A stretch of DNA of 64,000 bases, from assembly GCF_042650885.1 (NCBI RefSeq), contig NZ_JBHSBU010000001.1, forward strand, positions 186,001 to 250,000, read 5' to 3'. Below the pieces are notes generated by a model. It did not search any database, was not told the origin of the DNA, and saw nothing but the letters and a program-made list of their open reading frames with translations. Shown piece by piece: positions 8,851 through 17,943 of this stretch; position 1 is the first letter of the stretch, and each line of letters starts with the position of its first letter. A program made the translations under genes and the position numbers. Source of the DNA: Chitinimonas_A lacunae (GTDB lineage Bacteria; Pseudomonadota; Gammaproteobacteria; Burkholderiales; Chitinimonadaceae).

Positions 8851-10752
8851 ATGCTTACCAACCTGAGACTGGCCGCGCGCCTGACCCTGGGTTTCCTGCT
8901 GATCGTGCTGTTGACGGTGATCGTGGGGACCATAGGCATCCGCAATATGAACATCCTGAACGATATGAACGATGCCATCTATCAGGAGGACCTGCTCGGG
9001 CTGTCCTATATCAAGGAAGCCAATATCAACCTGATCTACATCGGCCGTGGCTGGCGCAGCATGCTGCTGGCCACCACGCCACAGGAGCGTGAGGCGACCA
9101 AGAAGTCCCTCCGCGAAGACATTGCCAAGCTCAAAGACAACCTGGCCAAGGGCGGTGCGCTGTTCACCACCGAAAAAGGCCGCGCCACCTTCGCCAAGAC
9201 CGAGCGTGAGGTCAATGCCTATCTGACCCATGCCAATCAGGTGATCGAGCTGATCGACAAGGAAAAGCTCCAAGAGAGAAGCAGCCGGATGAGCGAGGCA
9301 CTGGGGCCACTGAGGAGCCAGGGCAATATCGCCGACGATATGTTGACCGAGCTGACCAAGCTCAAGGAAGAACGCGCCCGCGCCTCGTCGGAGGAAAGCA
9401 CGGCCATTTACCAGTCGAGTTTCAGCCTGATGATCGGTCTGATCCTCGGCGCGGCCGCGCTGGGCGGCGTACTCGGTTACCTGCTGACCCGCAGCATCAC
9501 CCGGCCGATCAATGAGGCGGTCAAGGTGGCCGACACGCTGGCGCGTGGCGACCTGAGCGTCAAAGCCGAATCGACCGCCCGCGATGAAGCGGGCGACTTA
9601 TTGCGTGCCATGGGCCGGATGGCCGAGATGCTGCGCGGCCTGGTCACCGAAACCCAGACCGTGGTGGCCGCCGCCGCTCAGGGCGACCTGAGCCGCCGGA
9701 TCGGGCTGGAAGGCAAGCAAGGCTTTGCCCGCGACCTGGGCCAGAGCGTCAACCAGTTTGCCGAGAGCTGCGCCGCGATCATGGAAGACGTGGGCCAGGT
9801 GATGGGAGCAATGGCCGAAGGCGACCTGACCCGCAAGATCGAGCGCAACTACCAGGGCGATTTCGACCAGATCAAGTGTTCGGTCAACGGCAGCATCGAG
9901 CAGTTGGCCCAGACCATCCACCAGGTCAACGACGCGGTCCAGGAAATCTCACTCGCGCTCGATCAGGTCAATGCCGCTGCCCAGACCCTGTCGCAAGGTG
10001 CAACCGAGCAGGCGGCCAGCCTCGAAGAGACCACGGCCTCGATCGAGGAGATGTCGGCGTCGATCACCCAGAACACCGAGAACGCCGTGGTGACCGACGG
10101 CATCGCCAGCAAATCGTCGCAGGACGCCGCCAAGGGCGGTGAGGCGGTCAGCGCCACGGTACGCGCCATGACTTCGATCGCCGACAAGATCCGCATCATC
10201 GACGACATCGCCTACCGCACCGATCTGCTGGCGCTCAACGCCGCAATAGAAGCTGCCCGCGCCGGCGAACACGGCAAGGGTTTTGCCGTGGTGGCGGCCG
10301 AAGTCAGAAAGCTGGCCGAACGCAGCCAGATTGCCGCGCAGGAGATCGGCGAGCTGGCCAGCAGCAGCGTGCAGACGGCCGAGCAGGCGGGTGAGCTGCT
10401 GGTCGAGATGTTGCCGTCGATCCGCAAGACCGCCGATCTGGTGCGCGAGATCACCGCCGCGTCGAACGAGCAGAGCACCGGGGTCAGCCAGATCAATACC
10501 GCCATGAACCAGTTGAACCAGACCACCCAACAGACCGCCGCCGCTTCGGAAGAGCTGGCCGCGACTGCCACGACGGTGAGCGATCAGGCAATCCTGCTGC
10601 GCCAATTGATGGGCCAGTTCCGCCTTGCCGGCGGTTCGGCCTTGCCGACCGCGGTCAGTCGTACCGGCCATAAGGCCGAGCCGCCGCTCAGCCATCACAC
10701 GCCGCGCCCGCTCAGCCGCGATGGCTATATCCGTTTTGCTGAAGGCAGTTGA
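8851..10752 (+). CDS. Methyl-accepting chemotaxis protein 1 (three HAMP-like units)
   Basis: 633 aa. The ATG at 8851 is preceded by AAGGAG, so longer upstream extensions are rejected. TM1 is around residues 10-30, a periplasmic four-helix-bundle sensor around 31-190 (YIKEANINLIYIGRGWRSML), TM2 around 191-213. HAMP (RSITRPINEAVKVAD) is followed by two more HAMP-like units (each with an AQGDL or AEGDL core), then the signalling hairpin DLLALNAAIEAARAGEHGKG with RTDLLALN at the tip. It is paralogous to the next gene and almost identical in the C-terminal half, but has one HAMP unit fewer. It works with CheA/CheW from the same cluster. Confidence 0.94.
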   Translation: MLTNLRLAARLTLGFLLIVLLTVIVGTIGIRNMNILNDMNDAIYQEDLLGLSYIKEANINLIYIGRGWRSMLLATTPQEREATKKSLREDIAKLKDNLAKGGALFTTEKGRATFAKTEREVNAYLTHANQVIELIDKEKLQERSSRMSEALGPLRSQGNIADDMLTELTKLKEERARASSEESTAIYQSSFSLMIGLILGAAALGGVLGYLLTRSITRPINEAVKVADTLARGDLSVKAESTARDEAGDLLRAMGRMAEMLRGLVTETQTVVAAAAQGDLSRRIGLEGKQGFARDLGQSVNQFAESCAAIMEDVGQVMGAMAEGDLTRKIERNYQGDFDQIKCSVNGSIEQLAQTIHQVNDAVQEISLALDQVNAAAQTLSQGATEQAASLEETTASIEEMSASITQNTENAVVTDGIASKSSQDAAKGGEAVSATVRAMTSIADKIRIIDDIAYRTDLLALNAAIEAARAGEHGKGFAVVAAEVRKLAERSQIAAQEIGELASSSVQTAEQAGELLVEMLPSIRKTADLVREITAASNEQSTGVSQINTAMNQLNQTTQQTAAASEELAATATTVSDQAILLRQLMGQFRLAGGSALPTAVSRTGHKAEPPLSHHTPRPLSRDGYIRFAEGS

Positions 10753-10799
10753 GCCGCATTGGCGGTGCAGATTGGCCTTCTTCTTACCTGGGAGTGTTT

Positions 10800-12845
10800 A
10801 TGTTCAGCAATCTGCGACTCGCGGTTCGATTAACCCTTGGATTTCTATCCATCGTGCTGTTGACGGTGGCGATCGGGGTGGTGGGCATCCGTAATATGTA
10901 CACGATCAATGAGATGAACGGGTCGATGTATCAGCAGGATTTGCTCGGTATTTCCTATATCAAGGAAGCCAACATCAATCTGATCTACGCTGGCCGTGGC
11001 TGGCGCAGCATGCTGCTGGCTTCGACACAGGAAGAGCGTGATGCAGCCAAGAAGCGAGTTAGCCAGGACATCATCAACCTCAAGGAAAACCTGGTCAAAT
11101 CGAAGCCATTGTTCGTAACCGAGAAAGGCAAGGAGATCTTTGCCCAGACCGAGCGTGAAATGGATGCCTATCTGATCCGGGTCAATGAACTGATCCAGGC
11201 GATAGACCGAGAGAAGCTGTACGAAAAAGGTCAGCTCAGCCAGGCAATACCACCGGTGACAGCCCAGGCCAATGTGGTGGACGGGCTGATGAGCGATCTG
11301 AGCAGATTCAAGGAAGAACGGGCACAGGTGGCAGTCAATGCCACCACTGCCATCTACGAGTCGAGCGTCTATTTGATGGTCAGCCTGATCATCGGGGCAG
11401 CCTTGCTCGGTACCTTGCTGGGCTATCTGGTGACGCGCAGCATCACCCGGCCGATCGGCGAGGCGGTCAAGGTAGCCGATGCGCTGGCTGAGGGCGACCT
11501 GAATGTCTCGGCCGACTCGACTGCCCGCGACGAGGCGGGCGATCTGCTGCGCGCCATGGGGCGGATGGCTCAGATACTCAAGCGGGTGGTGACGGAGACC
11601 CAGAGCGTGGTCGCGGCGGCGGCGCAGGGCGATCTGTCGAAGCGGATCGTGCTCGAGGACAAACAAGGCTTTGCCCGCGACCTGGGGCAGAGCGTCAATC
11701 AGTATTCCGAAACCTGCCAGACGCTGATCGGCGATGTGGGTGGCGTGCTCGACGCGATTGCCCAGGGCGATCTGAGCCGGCGGGTGCAGCGCGACTATCA
11801 AGGTTCCTTCCATGAAATGAAGGTCGCCACCAATACCACGGCCGATACCTGTGCCGCCGTGATGCAGGAGGTCAGCCAGGTGATGGGGGCAGTGGCCGAA
11901 GGCGATCTGACCTTGAGCATCGAGCGGCAATTCCCCGGCGAATTCGACCAGATCAAGCGTGCGGTCAATAGCAGCATCGAGCAGTTGGCCCAGACCATCC
12001 ACCAGGTCAACGACGCCGTTCAGGAAATCTCGCTGGCACTCGATCAGGTCAATTCGGCGGCGCAGACCCTGTCGCAAGGCGCGACCGAGCAGGCGGCCAG
12101 CCTCGAAGAGACCACCGCCTCGATCGAGGAGATGTCCGGTTCGATCACCCAGAACACCGAGAACGCCGTGGTGACCGACGGCATCGCCAGCAAATCGTCG
12201 CAGGACGCCGCCAAGGGGGGCGAGGCGGTGCGGGCCACGGTCAAGGCGATGACTTCGATCGCCGACAAGATCCGCATCATTGACGACATCGCCTACCGCA
12301 CCGATCTGCTGGCGCTCAACGCTGCAATAGAAGCCGCCCGCGCCGGCGAACACGGCAAGGGTTTTGCCGTGGTGGCGGCCGAAGTCAGAAAGCTGGCCGA
12401 ACGCAGCCAGATTGCCGCGCAGGAAATTGGCGAGCTGGCCGGCAGCAGTGTGCAGACGGCCGAGCAGGCGGGTGAGCTGCTGGTCGAGATGCTGCCGTCG
12501 ATTCGCAAGACCGCCGATCTGGTGCGCGAGATCACCGCCGCGTCGAACGAGCAGAGCACCGGGGTCAGCCAGATCAATGCGGCCATGAACCAGTTGAACC
12601 AGACCACCCAGCAGACCGCCGCCGCTTCGGAAGAGCTGGCCGCGACTGCCACGACGGTAAGCGACCAGGCTACCTTGCTGCGTCGGCTGATGGACCAGTT
12701 CCGGCTGGCCGGCAGCTCGGGGCGCCTGCCGGCTTCAGCGAGCCGGACCAGCCATCGTGCCGAGATGGTGCTGGGCCACAGTCACGCCCGGGCGGTAAGC
12801 CGCGATATGCGCGACGGCTTTATTCGTTTTGCGGAAGGAGGTTGA
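10800..12845 (+). CDS. Methyl-accepting chemotaxis protein 2 (four HAMP-like units)
   Basis: 681 aa. Start ATG at 10800 with GGGAG upstream; homology with the preceding receptor begins at its MFSNLRLAVRLTLGF, confirming it. Topology: TM1, four-helix-bundle periplasmic sensor, TM2, HAMP plus three further HAMP-like units (cores AQGDLSKRI, AQGDLSRRV, AEGDLTLSI), then the same signalling hairpin as receptor 1. The 48-residue length difference equals one HAMP unit. The sensor halves have diverged while the signalling halves are nearly identical at DNA level, pointing to a tandem duplication with recent conversion. cheW starts 3 bases after the stop. Confidence 0.94.
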   Translation: MFSNLRLAVRLTLGFLSIVLLTVAIGVVGIRNMYTINEMNGSMYQQDLLGISYIKEANINLIYAGRGWRSMLLASTQEERDAAKKRVSQDIINLKENLVKSKPLFVTEKGKEIFAQTEREMDAYLIRVNELIQAIDREKLYEKGQLSQAIPPVTAQANVVDGLMSDLSRFKEERAQVAVNATTAIYESSVYLMVSLIIGAALLGTLLGYLVTRSITRPIGEAVKVADALAEGDLNVSADSTARDEAGDLLRAMGRMAQILKRVVTETQSVVAAAAQGDLSKRIVLEDKQGFARDLGQSVNQYSETCQTLIGDVGGVLDAIAQGDLSRRVQRDYQGSFHEMKVATNTTADTCAAVMQEVSQVMGAVAEGDLTLSIERQFPGEFDQIKRAVNSSIEQLAQTIHQVNDAVQEISLALDQVNSAAQTLSQGATEQAASLEETTASIEEMSGSITQNTENAVVTDGIASKSSQDAAKGGEAVRATVKAMTSIADKIRIIDDIAYRTDLLALNAAIEAARAGEHGKGFAVVAAEVRKLAERSQIAAQEIGELAGSSVQTAEQAGELLVEMLPSIRKTADLVREITAASNEQSTGVSQINAAMNQLNQTTQQTAAASEELAATATTVSDQATLLRRLMDQFRLAGSSGRLPASASRTSHRAEMVLGHSHARAVSRDMRDGFIRFAEGG

Positions 12846-12847
12846 AA

Positions 12848-13390
12848 ATGGAAGAGCAAGAACAAAACGTAGCGCCCGCTGACGGCAGCGCAGCGGCGAC
12901 AGGCGGACTCTATCTGGCTTTTATGCTCGGTACCGAGGCGTTTGCCATCGAGATTCTGCGGGTGCGCGAAATCGTCGAATACGGCGAACCGACCCCGGTG
13001 CCGCTGATGCCACCGGCCGTGTGCGGTGTGGTCAATCTGCGCGGTGCGGTGGTGCCGGTACTCGATCTGGCGGTGCGCTTTGGCCGTGAGCCGGCGGTGG
13101 TGGGGCGGCGTAGCTGCTTTGTGATCGTCGAGGTCGAATATCGCGGTGCCACCCATGTGCTGGGGCTACTGGTTGACCGGGTGACGGCGGTGATGGAGAT
13201 CGCCAGCGCCGATATCGGCCCACCGCCGACCTTCGGCACCCGGGTCAATGTCGAGTTTATTTCGGGGATCGCCCGCAGCAATGACCGCTTCCTGATCATC
13301 CTGAATCTGGCCCGCGCCTTGTCGATCGAAGAAATGTCGGCAATCGCCCGGGTCAATGAAGAACGTCATCCTAGTCTGGCCGCGGCTTAG
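12848..13390 (+). CDS. cheW: Chemotaxis coupling protein CheW
   Basis: 180 aa. ATG at 12848 with GGAGG at the end of the receptor gene; the upstream TTG is not needed. A CheW SH3-like fold is evident: YLAFMLGTEAFAIEILRVRE, then PVPLMPPAVCGVVNLRG, PVLDLAVRFG, LGLLVDRVTAVMEI and FLIILNLARAL. It bridges the chemoreceptors and CheA. The N-terminal 20 residues are an acidic, low-complexity extension. Part of the same rightward operon. Confidence 0.96.
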   Translation: MEEQEQNVAPADGSAAATGGLYLAFMLGTEAFAIEILRVREIVEYGEPTPVPLMPPAVCGVVNLRGAVVPVLDLAVRFGREPAVVGRRSCFVIVEVEYRGATHVLGLLVDRVTAVMEIASADIGPPPTFGTRVNVEFISGIARSNDRFLIILNLARALSIEEMSAIARVNEERHPSLAAA

Positions 13391-13632
13391 CGCCGCTTAT
13401 GCATTTTATCTGGCAGCCGCGTCGGGTCTGGCGTATGTCTAGGAAAGCGGGAGCCAGGATGGCTGCGCAGGATCGTCGTCCGGGCTGGCTTTGTAGCCGA
13501 TTCCGTACAAGAGGAGAAATAAGTAACTTTTGTGTATTTTTTGTTGTTTGCCGCAAATGGTCTGGCAGACGAATTGCACAAATATTTATTTCTTCCCTTG
13601 TTACAGAATTGACGCGGCGTAGAGAGGAAACC
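13391..13632. other. Gap between cheW and cheY with AT-rich segment
   Basis: About 240 bases in an otherwise tightly packed cluster. The stretch 13515-13610 is markedly AT-rich (TTTTGTGTATTTTTTGTTG, AAATATTTATTTC) and could carry a second promoter giving cheY-cheB separate expression. I could not identify a clear FliA (TAAA-N15-GCCGATAA) or sigma-70 pair. Confidence 0.35.
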
Positions 13633-13998
13633 ATGCCGAAACTGATCATGATCGTTGACGATTCGCCATCGCTGCGCCAGGTGTTGGCCATCACCCTGCG
13701 TTCGGCCGGCTACGAGGTGCTCGAAGCCTGCGATGGGCTCGATGCGCTCAATAAGCTGTCCGGCCAGCCGATCAGCCTGGTGATTTCGGATGTGAACATG
13801 CCAAATATGGATGGACTGGCCTTTATCGGTGAACTCAAGAAAAACCCGGCCTATAAATGCGCACCGGTGATCATGTTGACCACCGAGATGGGCGAGGACA
13901 AGCGGCGTGCCGGTCAGAGCGCAGGGGCCAAAGCCTGGATGATCAAACCCTTCCAACCGCGGCAGATACTGTCTGCCGTCGAACGATTGGCGATGTAG
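13633..13998 (+). CDS. cheY: CheY-like single-domain response regulator
   Basis: 121 aa. ATG at 13633 with GAGAGGAAA upstream; the longer open frame to 13399 is not needed. It is a bare receiver domain: acidic pair Asp9/Asp10 (IMIVDDSPSLR), phosphoacceptor Asp53 in ISDVNMPNMDG, switch Thr in IMLTTEMG, Lys near 103 in WMIKPFQ. No output domain is present, so it acts by binding the flagellar switch or as a phosphate sink of CheA. The downstream STAS gene begins 2 bases after the stop. Confidence 0.94.
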   Translation: MPKLIMIVDDSPSLRQVLAITLRSAGYEVLEACDGLDALNKLSGQPISLVISDVNMPNMDGLAFIGELKKNPAYKCAPVIMLTTEMGEDKRRAGQSAGAKAWMIKPFQPRQILSAVERLAM

Positions 13999-14000
13999 CT

Positions 14001-14321
14001 ATGTACTGTGAAACCACGATTGATCCGACGACGGGTGTGTTGGCGCTACATGGTGAGCTGGGCATCTATACGGTGCCGACGCTGCGGCATCAATTGCTGG
14101 AGCGGTTGGCGGCTGCTGACAGCCTGGAAGTCGATCTGACCGGGGTATCCGATATCGATACCGCCGGTCTACAACTGATGTTGTTGGCCAAGCGCCTGCC
14201 GGGCAAGACCGTGCGCTTTAGCCACCACTCGCCGCCGGTGTTGCGGCTGATTGCCCTGGCCAATGTGGCGCAAGTACTGGGCGATCCTTTACCCGATATG
14301 GCTGGTCTTGAGGAGGAATAG
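14001..14321 (+). CDS. STAS-domain protein (anti-sigma-factor-antagonist-like)
   Basis: 106 aa covering one STAS domain: GVLALHGELGIYTVPTLRHQ, then EVDLTGVSDIDTAGLQLMLL, where the Asp-Thr-Ala segment occupies the place of the phosphorylatable Asp-Ser/Thr of SpoIIAA-like proteins. Such proteins are frequent small members of chemotaxis and CheA-linked clusters; their exact job is often unknown. It is translationally close to cheY (2-base gap) and its last codons contain the Shine-Dalgarno of the next small ORF. Confidence 0.85.
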   Translation: MYCETTIDPTTGVLALHGELGIYTVPTLRHQLLERLAAADSLEVDLTGVSDIDTAGLQLMLLAKRLPGKTVRFSHHSPPVLRLIALANVAQVLGDPLPDMAGLEEE

Positions 14322-14324
14322 CGC

Positions 14325-14522
14325 ATGGAACGCAAACATCCGGCTGTCGTCATGGCCTTATCCGAGCACAACTGGGCACTACTGCTGCTGCCACCGGTAC
14401 CGCGTGATCCACCCGATAACGACGAGACATCCGACCCGGTTTTTCACGGTATCCACACCTACCGCGCCAGCAGCCGGCGACGGCATGACCATCCGGCAAT
14501 GCTGGTCTGGCCCGAGGAATAA
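14325..14522 (+). CDS. Small hypothetical ORF between STAS gene and cheA
   Basis: 65 codons. ATG at 14325 has AGGAGG at 14311-14316 with 8-base spacing, one of the best ribosome sites in the cluster. The product starts MERKHPAVVMALSEHNWALL, is proline/arginine-rich in the middle, and ends HPAMLVWPEE. No family is recognised. Its position inside the Che operon and the good ribosome site argue that it is translated; the composition does not exclude a spurious frame. Confidence 0.5.
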   Translation: MERKHPAVVMALSEHNWALLLLPPVPRDPPDNDETSDPVFHGIHTYRASSRRRHDHPAMLVWPEE

Positions 14523-14636
14523 CCGCTCCGCCAGCGGGGCCTTCATCGCCTGACAGGCGGTGTGCGCTCGCGTCCGCCTGGGGCGCGAATCGATTATCCA
14601 AGGTGCCGCTCAGGTGCCGACTGCAAGAGGCTCAAT

Positions 14637-16805
14637 ATGGAATCGAACGACCTGATGAGCGCTGCCCTGGCGGTGTTCCGGGACGAAGCGGCCGACCTGA
14701 TTGCCCAGATGGAAGCCTTGTTATTGCGCCAGGAAGCTGGACTGTGCAGCGAGGAGGACCTGCACGCGCTGTTCCGCTGCGCCCATACCATCAAAGGCTC
14801 GGCCGGCTTGTTCGGGCTCGATGAAGTGGTACGTTTTACCCATGTGGTCGAGAACGTATTGGCCCGGGTGCGCGATGCCACCATCCAGTTTTCCTCTGAA
14901 CTCGTCAGTGTATTGCTTCAGTGCCAGGACCATATCGCCGGCCTGATCGCCGCCGGACTCGGCGGTGAGATTGCCGATAGCGAGCGCAGCGACCAGTTGA
15001 TCATCCAACTGATTCCCTGGGCCAGCGCCAGCGAGACGGTGGCACCGGCGGCGGCACCCGGGCTGGCTCAGCCGGCCGGCGGAAGCGATTTCGGGATGTT
15101 CGGTTCCGACTGCTGGCACCTGTCGCTGCGCTTTTCACCCGAAGTGTTATGCAACGGTATGGATCCGCTGCGCTTTATCAAATATCTGGCGCATTACGGC
15201 CGCATCAGCCATCTCGAAACCATTACCGATCATCTGCCCACGCTCGATCAGGCCGATCCCGAACAGTGCTATCTCGGCTTTGAACTGGCGCTGCAAAGCC
15301 AGGCCAGCCTGGAAGAGATCGAGGCGGTGTTCGAGTTCTACGGTGAGACGCTGAAACTGACCTGTATTCCGCCACACAGCCAGGTCGGCACCTATCTCGC
15401 GTTGATGAATAGCCTGCCCGAGGATAAGAAACGGCTGGGCGAAATATTGGTGGCCTGCGGTTCACTGACGAGCTGGGAGCTGGAGGAAGCGCTGCGGGAG
15501 CCAGCTGGTGAGGAGCCAGTGTCGCGGTTGAGCGAGACGCCGGTCGATCCGGCTGTGGCCCCTGTCAGCGGTGGGACGAGTGCGGCAGCGCCGCAGCGCC
15601 GCAGCGATGATGTCAGAGGCAATGAGGCCAAGAGCGTCAAGGTGCCGGCCGACCGGCTCGATGCGCTGATCGACCGGGTGGGTGAGCTGGTGATCGCGGG
15701 CGCCAGCACCCATGCCCAGGCCACCCGCAGCCGTCAGCCGGAATTGCAGGAATCGGCCTCGCTGCTGCTGTCGCTGGTCGAGGATATCCGCGATATGGCG
15801 CTGCGTCTGCGGATGGTGGCGATTGGCGAGGTGTTTTCGCGCTTTCCACGCGTGGTGCGCGATGTATCGAAGGAGCTGGACAAGCAGATCGATCTGAAGA
15901 TTTCCGGGGCCGAGACCGAACTCGATAAGTCGATGGTCGACAAGGTGGGCGAGCCGCTGATGCATCTGCTGCGTAATGCGATGGACCACGGCATCGAGCC
16001 CGCCGAGGTGCGCCGCGCCCGCGGCAAGCCTGAACATGGCACGGTGTCGCTCAATGCCTATCACGAGTCGGGCGCCATCATGATCGAGGTGGTCGATGAC
16101 GGTGGCGGGCTCGATCCCGACAAGATCCTGAAAAAGGCCATCGACAAGGGCATCGTGGCCGAAGGGGCCAATCTGTCGCAGCAGGATATTTATCAACTGA
16201 TCCTGGCGCCCGGTTTTTCCACGGCCGAGCAGGTGACGAATCTGTCGGGCCGCGGGGTCGGGATGGATGTGGTGAAAAGCAATGTCGAGGCATTGCGCGG
16301 TACGCTGGACATCCAGTCCGAACTCGGACGCGGCACCACGATGCGGCTGTGTCTGCCGCTGACCCTGGCGATTATCGATGGCTTCCATGTCGGGGTGGGC
16401 GATTCGCAGTTTATTGTGCCGCTCGATATGGTGGTCGAATGCGTCGAGCTGCCGCCCGGACTCGATCAGGTCGACTATATGGAACAGCGCGGCGTGGCCC
16501 TGCCTTTCGTGCGGCTGCGTGAGCTGTTCGGCGAACGGGGTCGGGCCCATCCTCGGCCACGGGTGGTGATTGTGCGCTTTGCCGGTAAGCGGATCGGCCT
16601 GGTGGTCGACCGTATCTACGGCAAGTGTCAGACGGTGATCAAGCCGCTTGGGCCGCTGTTCCAGCATGTACCGTGCGTCTCCGGTTCGACGATTCTGGGC
16701 GACGGCGATGTGGCGCTGATTCTCGATATTCTGCAATTGCTCCAGGAAGTGGTGGCCAATGAAGGCCAGGGCGGCCATAAACCGGCCCTGGCATTGTCGG
16801 CGTGA
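14637..16805 (+). CDS. cheA: Chemotaxis histidine kinase CheA
   Basis: 722 aa. ATG at 14637 (MESNDLMSAALAVFRDEAAD) begins directly at the Hpt domain; GAGG upstream. P1 Hpt with phosphoacceptor His50 in CAHTIKGSAGLFGLDEV; a variable region around 140-320 (with HLETITDHLP) in the place of the P2/linker region; P3 dimerisation near 345-410; P4 ATPase (LLRNAMDHGIEPAEVRRARG, VVDDGGGLDP, GRGVGMDVV); P5 CheW-like regulatory domain at the C-terminus. It phosphorylates CheY and CheB. The stop overlaps cheB (GTGA). Confidence 0.96.
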   Translation: MESNDLMSAALAVFRDEAADLIAQMEALLLRQEAGLCSEEDLHALFRCAHTIKGSAGLFGLDEVVRFTHVVENVLARVRDATIQFSSELVSVLLQCQDHIAGLIAAGLGGEIADSERSDQLIIQLIPWASASETVAPAAAPGLAQPAGGSDFGMFGSDCWHLSLRFSPEVLCNGMDPLRFIKYLAHYGRISHLETITDHLPTLDQADPEQCYLGFELALQSQASLEEIEAVFEFYGETLKLTCIPPHSQVGTYLALMNSLPEDKKRLGEILVACGSLTSWELEEALREPAGEEPVSRLSETPVDPAVAPVSGGTSAAAPQRRSDDVRGNEAKSVKVPADRLDALIDRVGELVIAGASTHAQATRSRQPELQESASLLLSLVEDIRDMALRLRMVAIGEVFSRFPRVVRDVSKELDKQIDLKISGAETELDKSMVDKVGEPLMHLLRNAMDHGIEPAEVRRARGKPEHGTVSLNAYHESGAIMIEVVDDGGGLDPDKILKKAIDKGIVAEGANLSQQDIYQLILAPGFSTAEQVTNLSGRGVGMDVVKSNVEALRGTLDIQSELGRGTTMRLCLPLTLAIIDGFHVGVGDSQFIVPLDMVVECVELPPGLDQVDYMEQRGVALPFVRLRELFGERGRAHPRPRVVIVRFAGKRIGLVVDRIYGKCQTVIKPLGPLFQHVPCVSGSTILGDGDVALILDILQLLQEVVANEGQGGHKPALALSA

Positions 16806-17866
16806 CCCAGTTCAAACGGCGGATTCGAGTCATCGTGATCGATGACTCGGCCGTAGTAAGGCAGGTGCTCAAGCAGGTGCTGTCGCGCCAGCCCGATATT
16901 GAAGTGATCGCCACGGCTTCCGATCCGCTGTTCGCCATTAAGAAGATGGAACAGGAATGGCCCGATGTGGTGCTGCTCGATATCGAGATGCCCCGAATGG
17001 ACGGCCTGACCTTTCTGCGCAAGCTGATGACCGAGCGGCCGACACCGGTGGTGATCTGCTCGTCATTGGCCGGGCAGGGCACAGAGGTCGGGATGCAGGC
17101 GATGCAGGCTGGTGCCGTAGCCATCCTGACCAAGCCCACCAGCGCCGTGGGCGATTTCCTCGAAGAAAACAGTGCTGAAATCGTGGCGGCCGTGCGGGCT
17201 GGGGCGGCGGCCAACCTGCGCAATGTGCGGGCGGTACAGCCGGCGTCCGGTGCCAATAAGGGCGTGTCCGCAACGCTGCGCTCGACCGAATGCATCGTGG
17301 CGATCGGTACCTCCACCGGCGGCACCGTGGCGCTCGAGGAAGTGCTGACGGCGCTGCCCAGCGACAGCCCTGGTCTGGTGATCGTCCAGCATATGCCGGC
17401 CGGTTTTACGGCGGCCTTTGCCAGCCGGCTCAATCAGGTGGCGCGGATCAATGTCGAAGAGGCTCGCGACGGCCAGCGTGTCTTGCCGGGTTCTGCGCTG
17501 ATTGCGCCCGGTGGTCGTCATCTGACCGTGCTGCGCAACGGCGCCCAATATATGGTCAAAGTCCACGATGGACCGCCTGTGAATTGCCACCGGCCTTCGG
17601 TCGATGTGCTGTTCCGTTCGGTGGCCCGGGTCGCGGGCCGTAACGCCATCGGCATCATCATGACCGGCATGGGCGCTGACGGGGCGCGCGGGCTCAAGGA
17701 AATGCACGAGGCCGGTGCCTACACCCTGGCTCAGGATGAGGCAAGCTGCGTGGTCTACGGTATGCCCAAGGAGGCCGTCGCGCTGGGCGCAGTCAGCCGC
17801 GTGCTGCCACTGCAAGGAATCGCGGCAGCGATCATCCGGGGGCCGTCGGAAGCCGGCGCGCGTTGA
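16802..17866 (+). CDS. cheB: Protein-glutamate methylesterase CheB
   Basis: 354 aa with GTG start at 16802 overlapping the cheA stop. Receiver: IDDSAVVRQVL, phosphoacceptor Asp60 in LLDIEMPRMDG, CSSLAGQG, Lys in ILTKPTS. Linker, then the methylesterase domain with the catalytic Ser in IGTSTGGTVAL, His in VQHMPAGFTAAFASRL and Asp in MTGMGADGARGL. It removes methyl groups added by CheR, giving adaptation. Last gene of the cluster; a strong hairpin terminator follows. No cheD or cheZ is visible. Confidence 0.96.
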   Translation: MTQFKRRIRVIVIDDSAVVRQVLKQVLSRQPDIEVIATASDPLFAIKKMEQEWPDVVLLDIEMPRMDGLTFLRKLMTERPTPVVICSSLAGQGTEVGMQAMQAGAVAILTKPTSAVGDFLEENSAEIVAAVRAGAAANLRNVRAVQPASGANKGVSATLRSTECIVAIGTSTGGTVALEEVLTALPSDSPGLVIVQHMPAGFTAAFASRLNQVARINVEEARDGQRVLPGSALIAPGGRHLTVLRNGAQYMVKVHDGPPVNCHRPSVDVLFRSVARVAGRNAIGIIMTGMGADGARGLKEMHEAGAYTLAQDEASCVVYGMPKEAVALGAVSRVLPLQGIAAAIIRGPSEAGAR

Positions 17867-17904
17867 AGAGGCCGTCTTCAAGTCAACTCCCCTCAACAAG
17901 ACAG

Positions 17905-17943
17905 CAGCCCGCTTTTCAGAGTTGGAAAGCGGGCTGTTCTTTG
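17905..17943 (+). terminator. Rho-independent terminator after cheB
   Basis: An 11-bp inverted repeat (CAGCCCGCTTT / AAAGCGGGCTG, arms 17905-17915 and 17926-17936) with a short loop, followed by TTCTTT. It sits 39 bases after the cheB stop and closes the chemotaxis operon. Confidence 0.85.
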
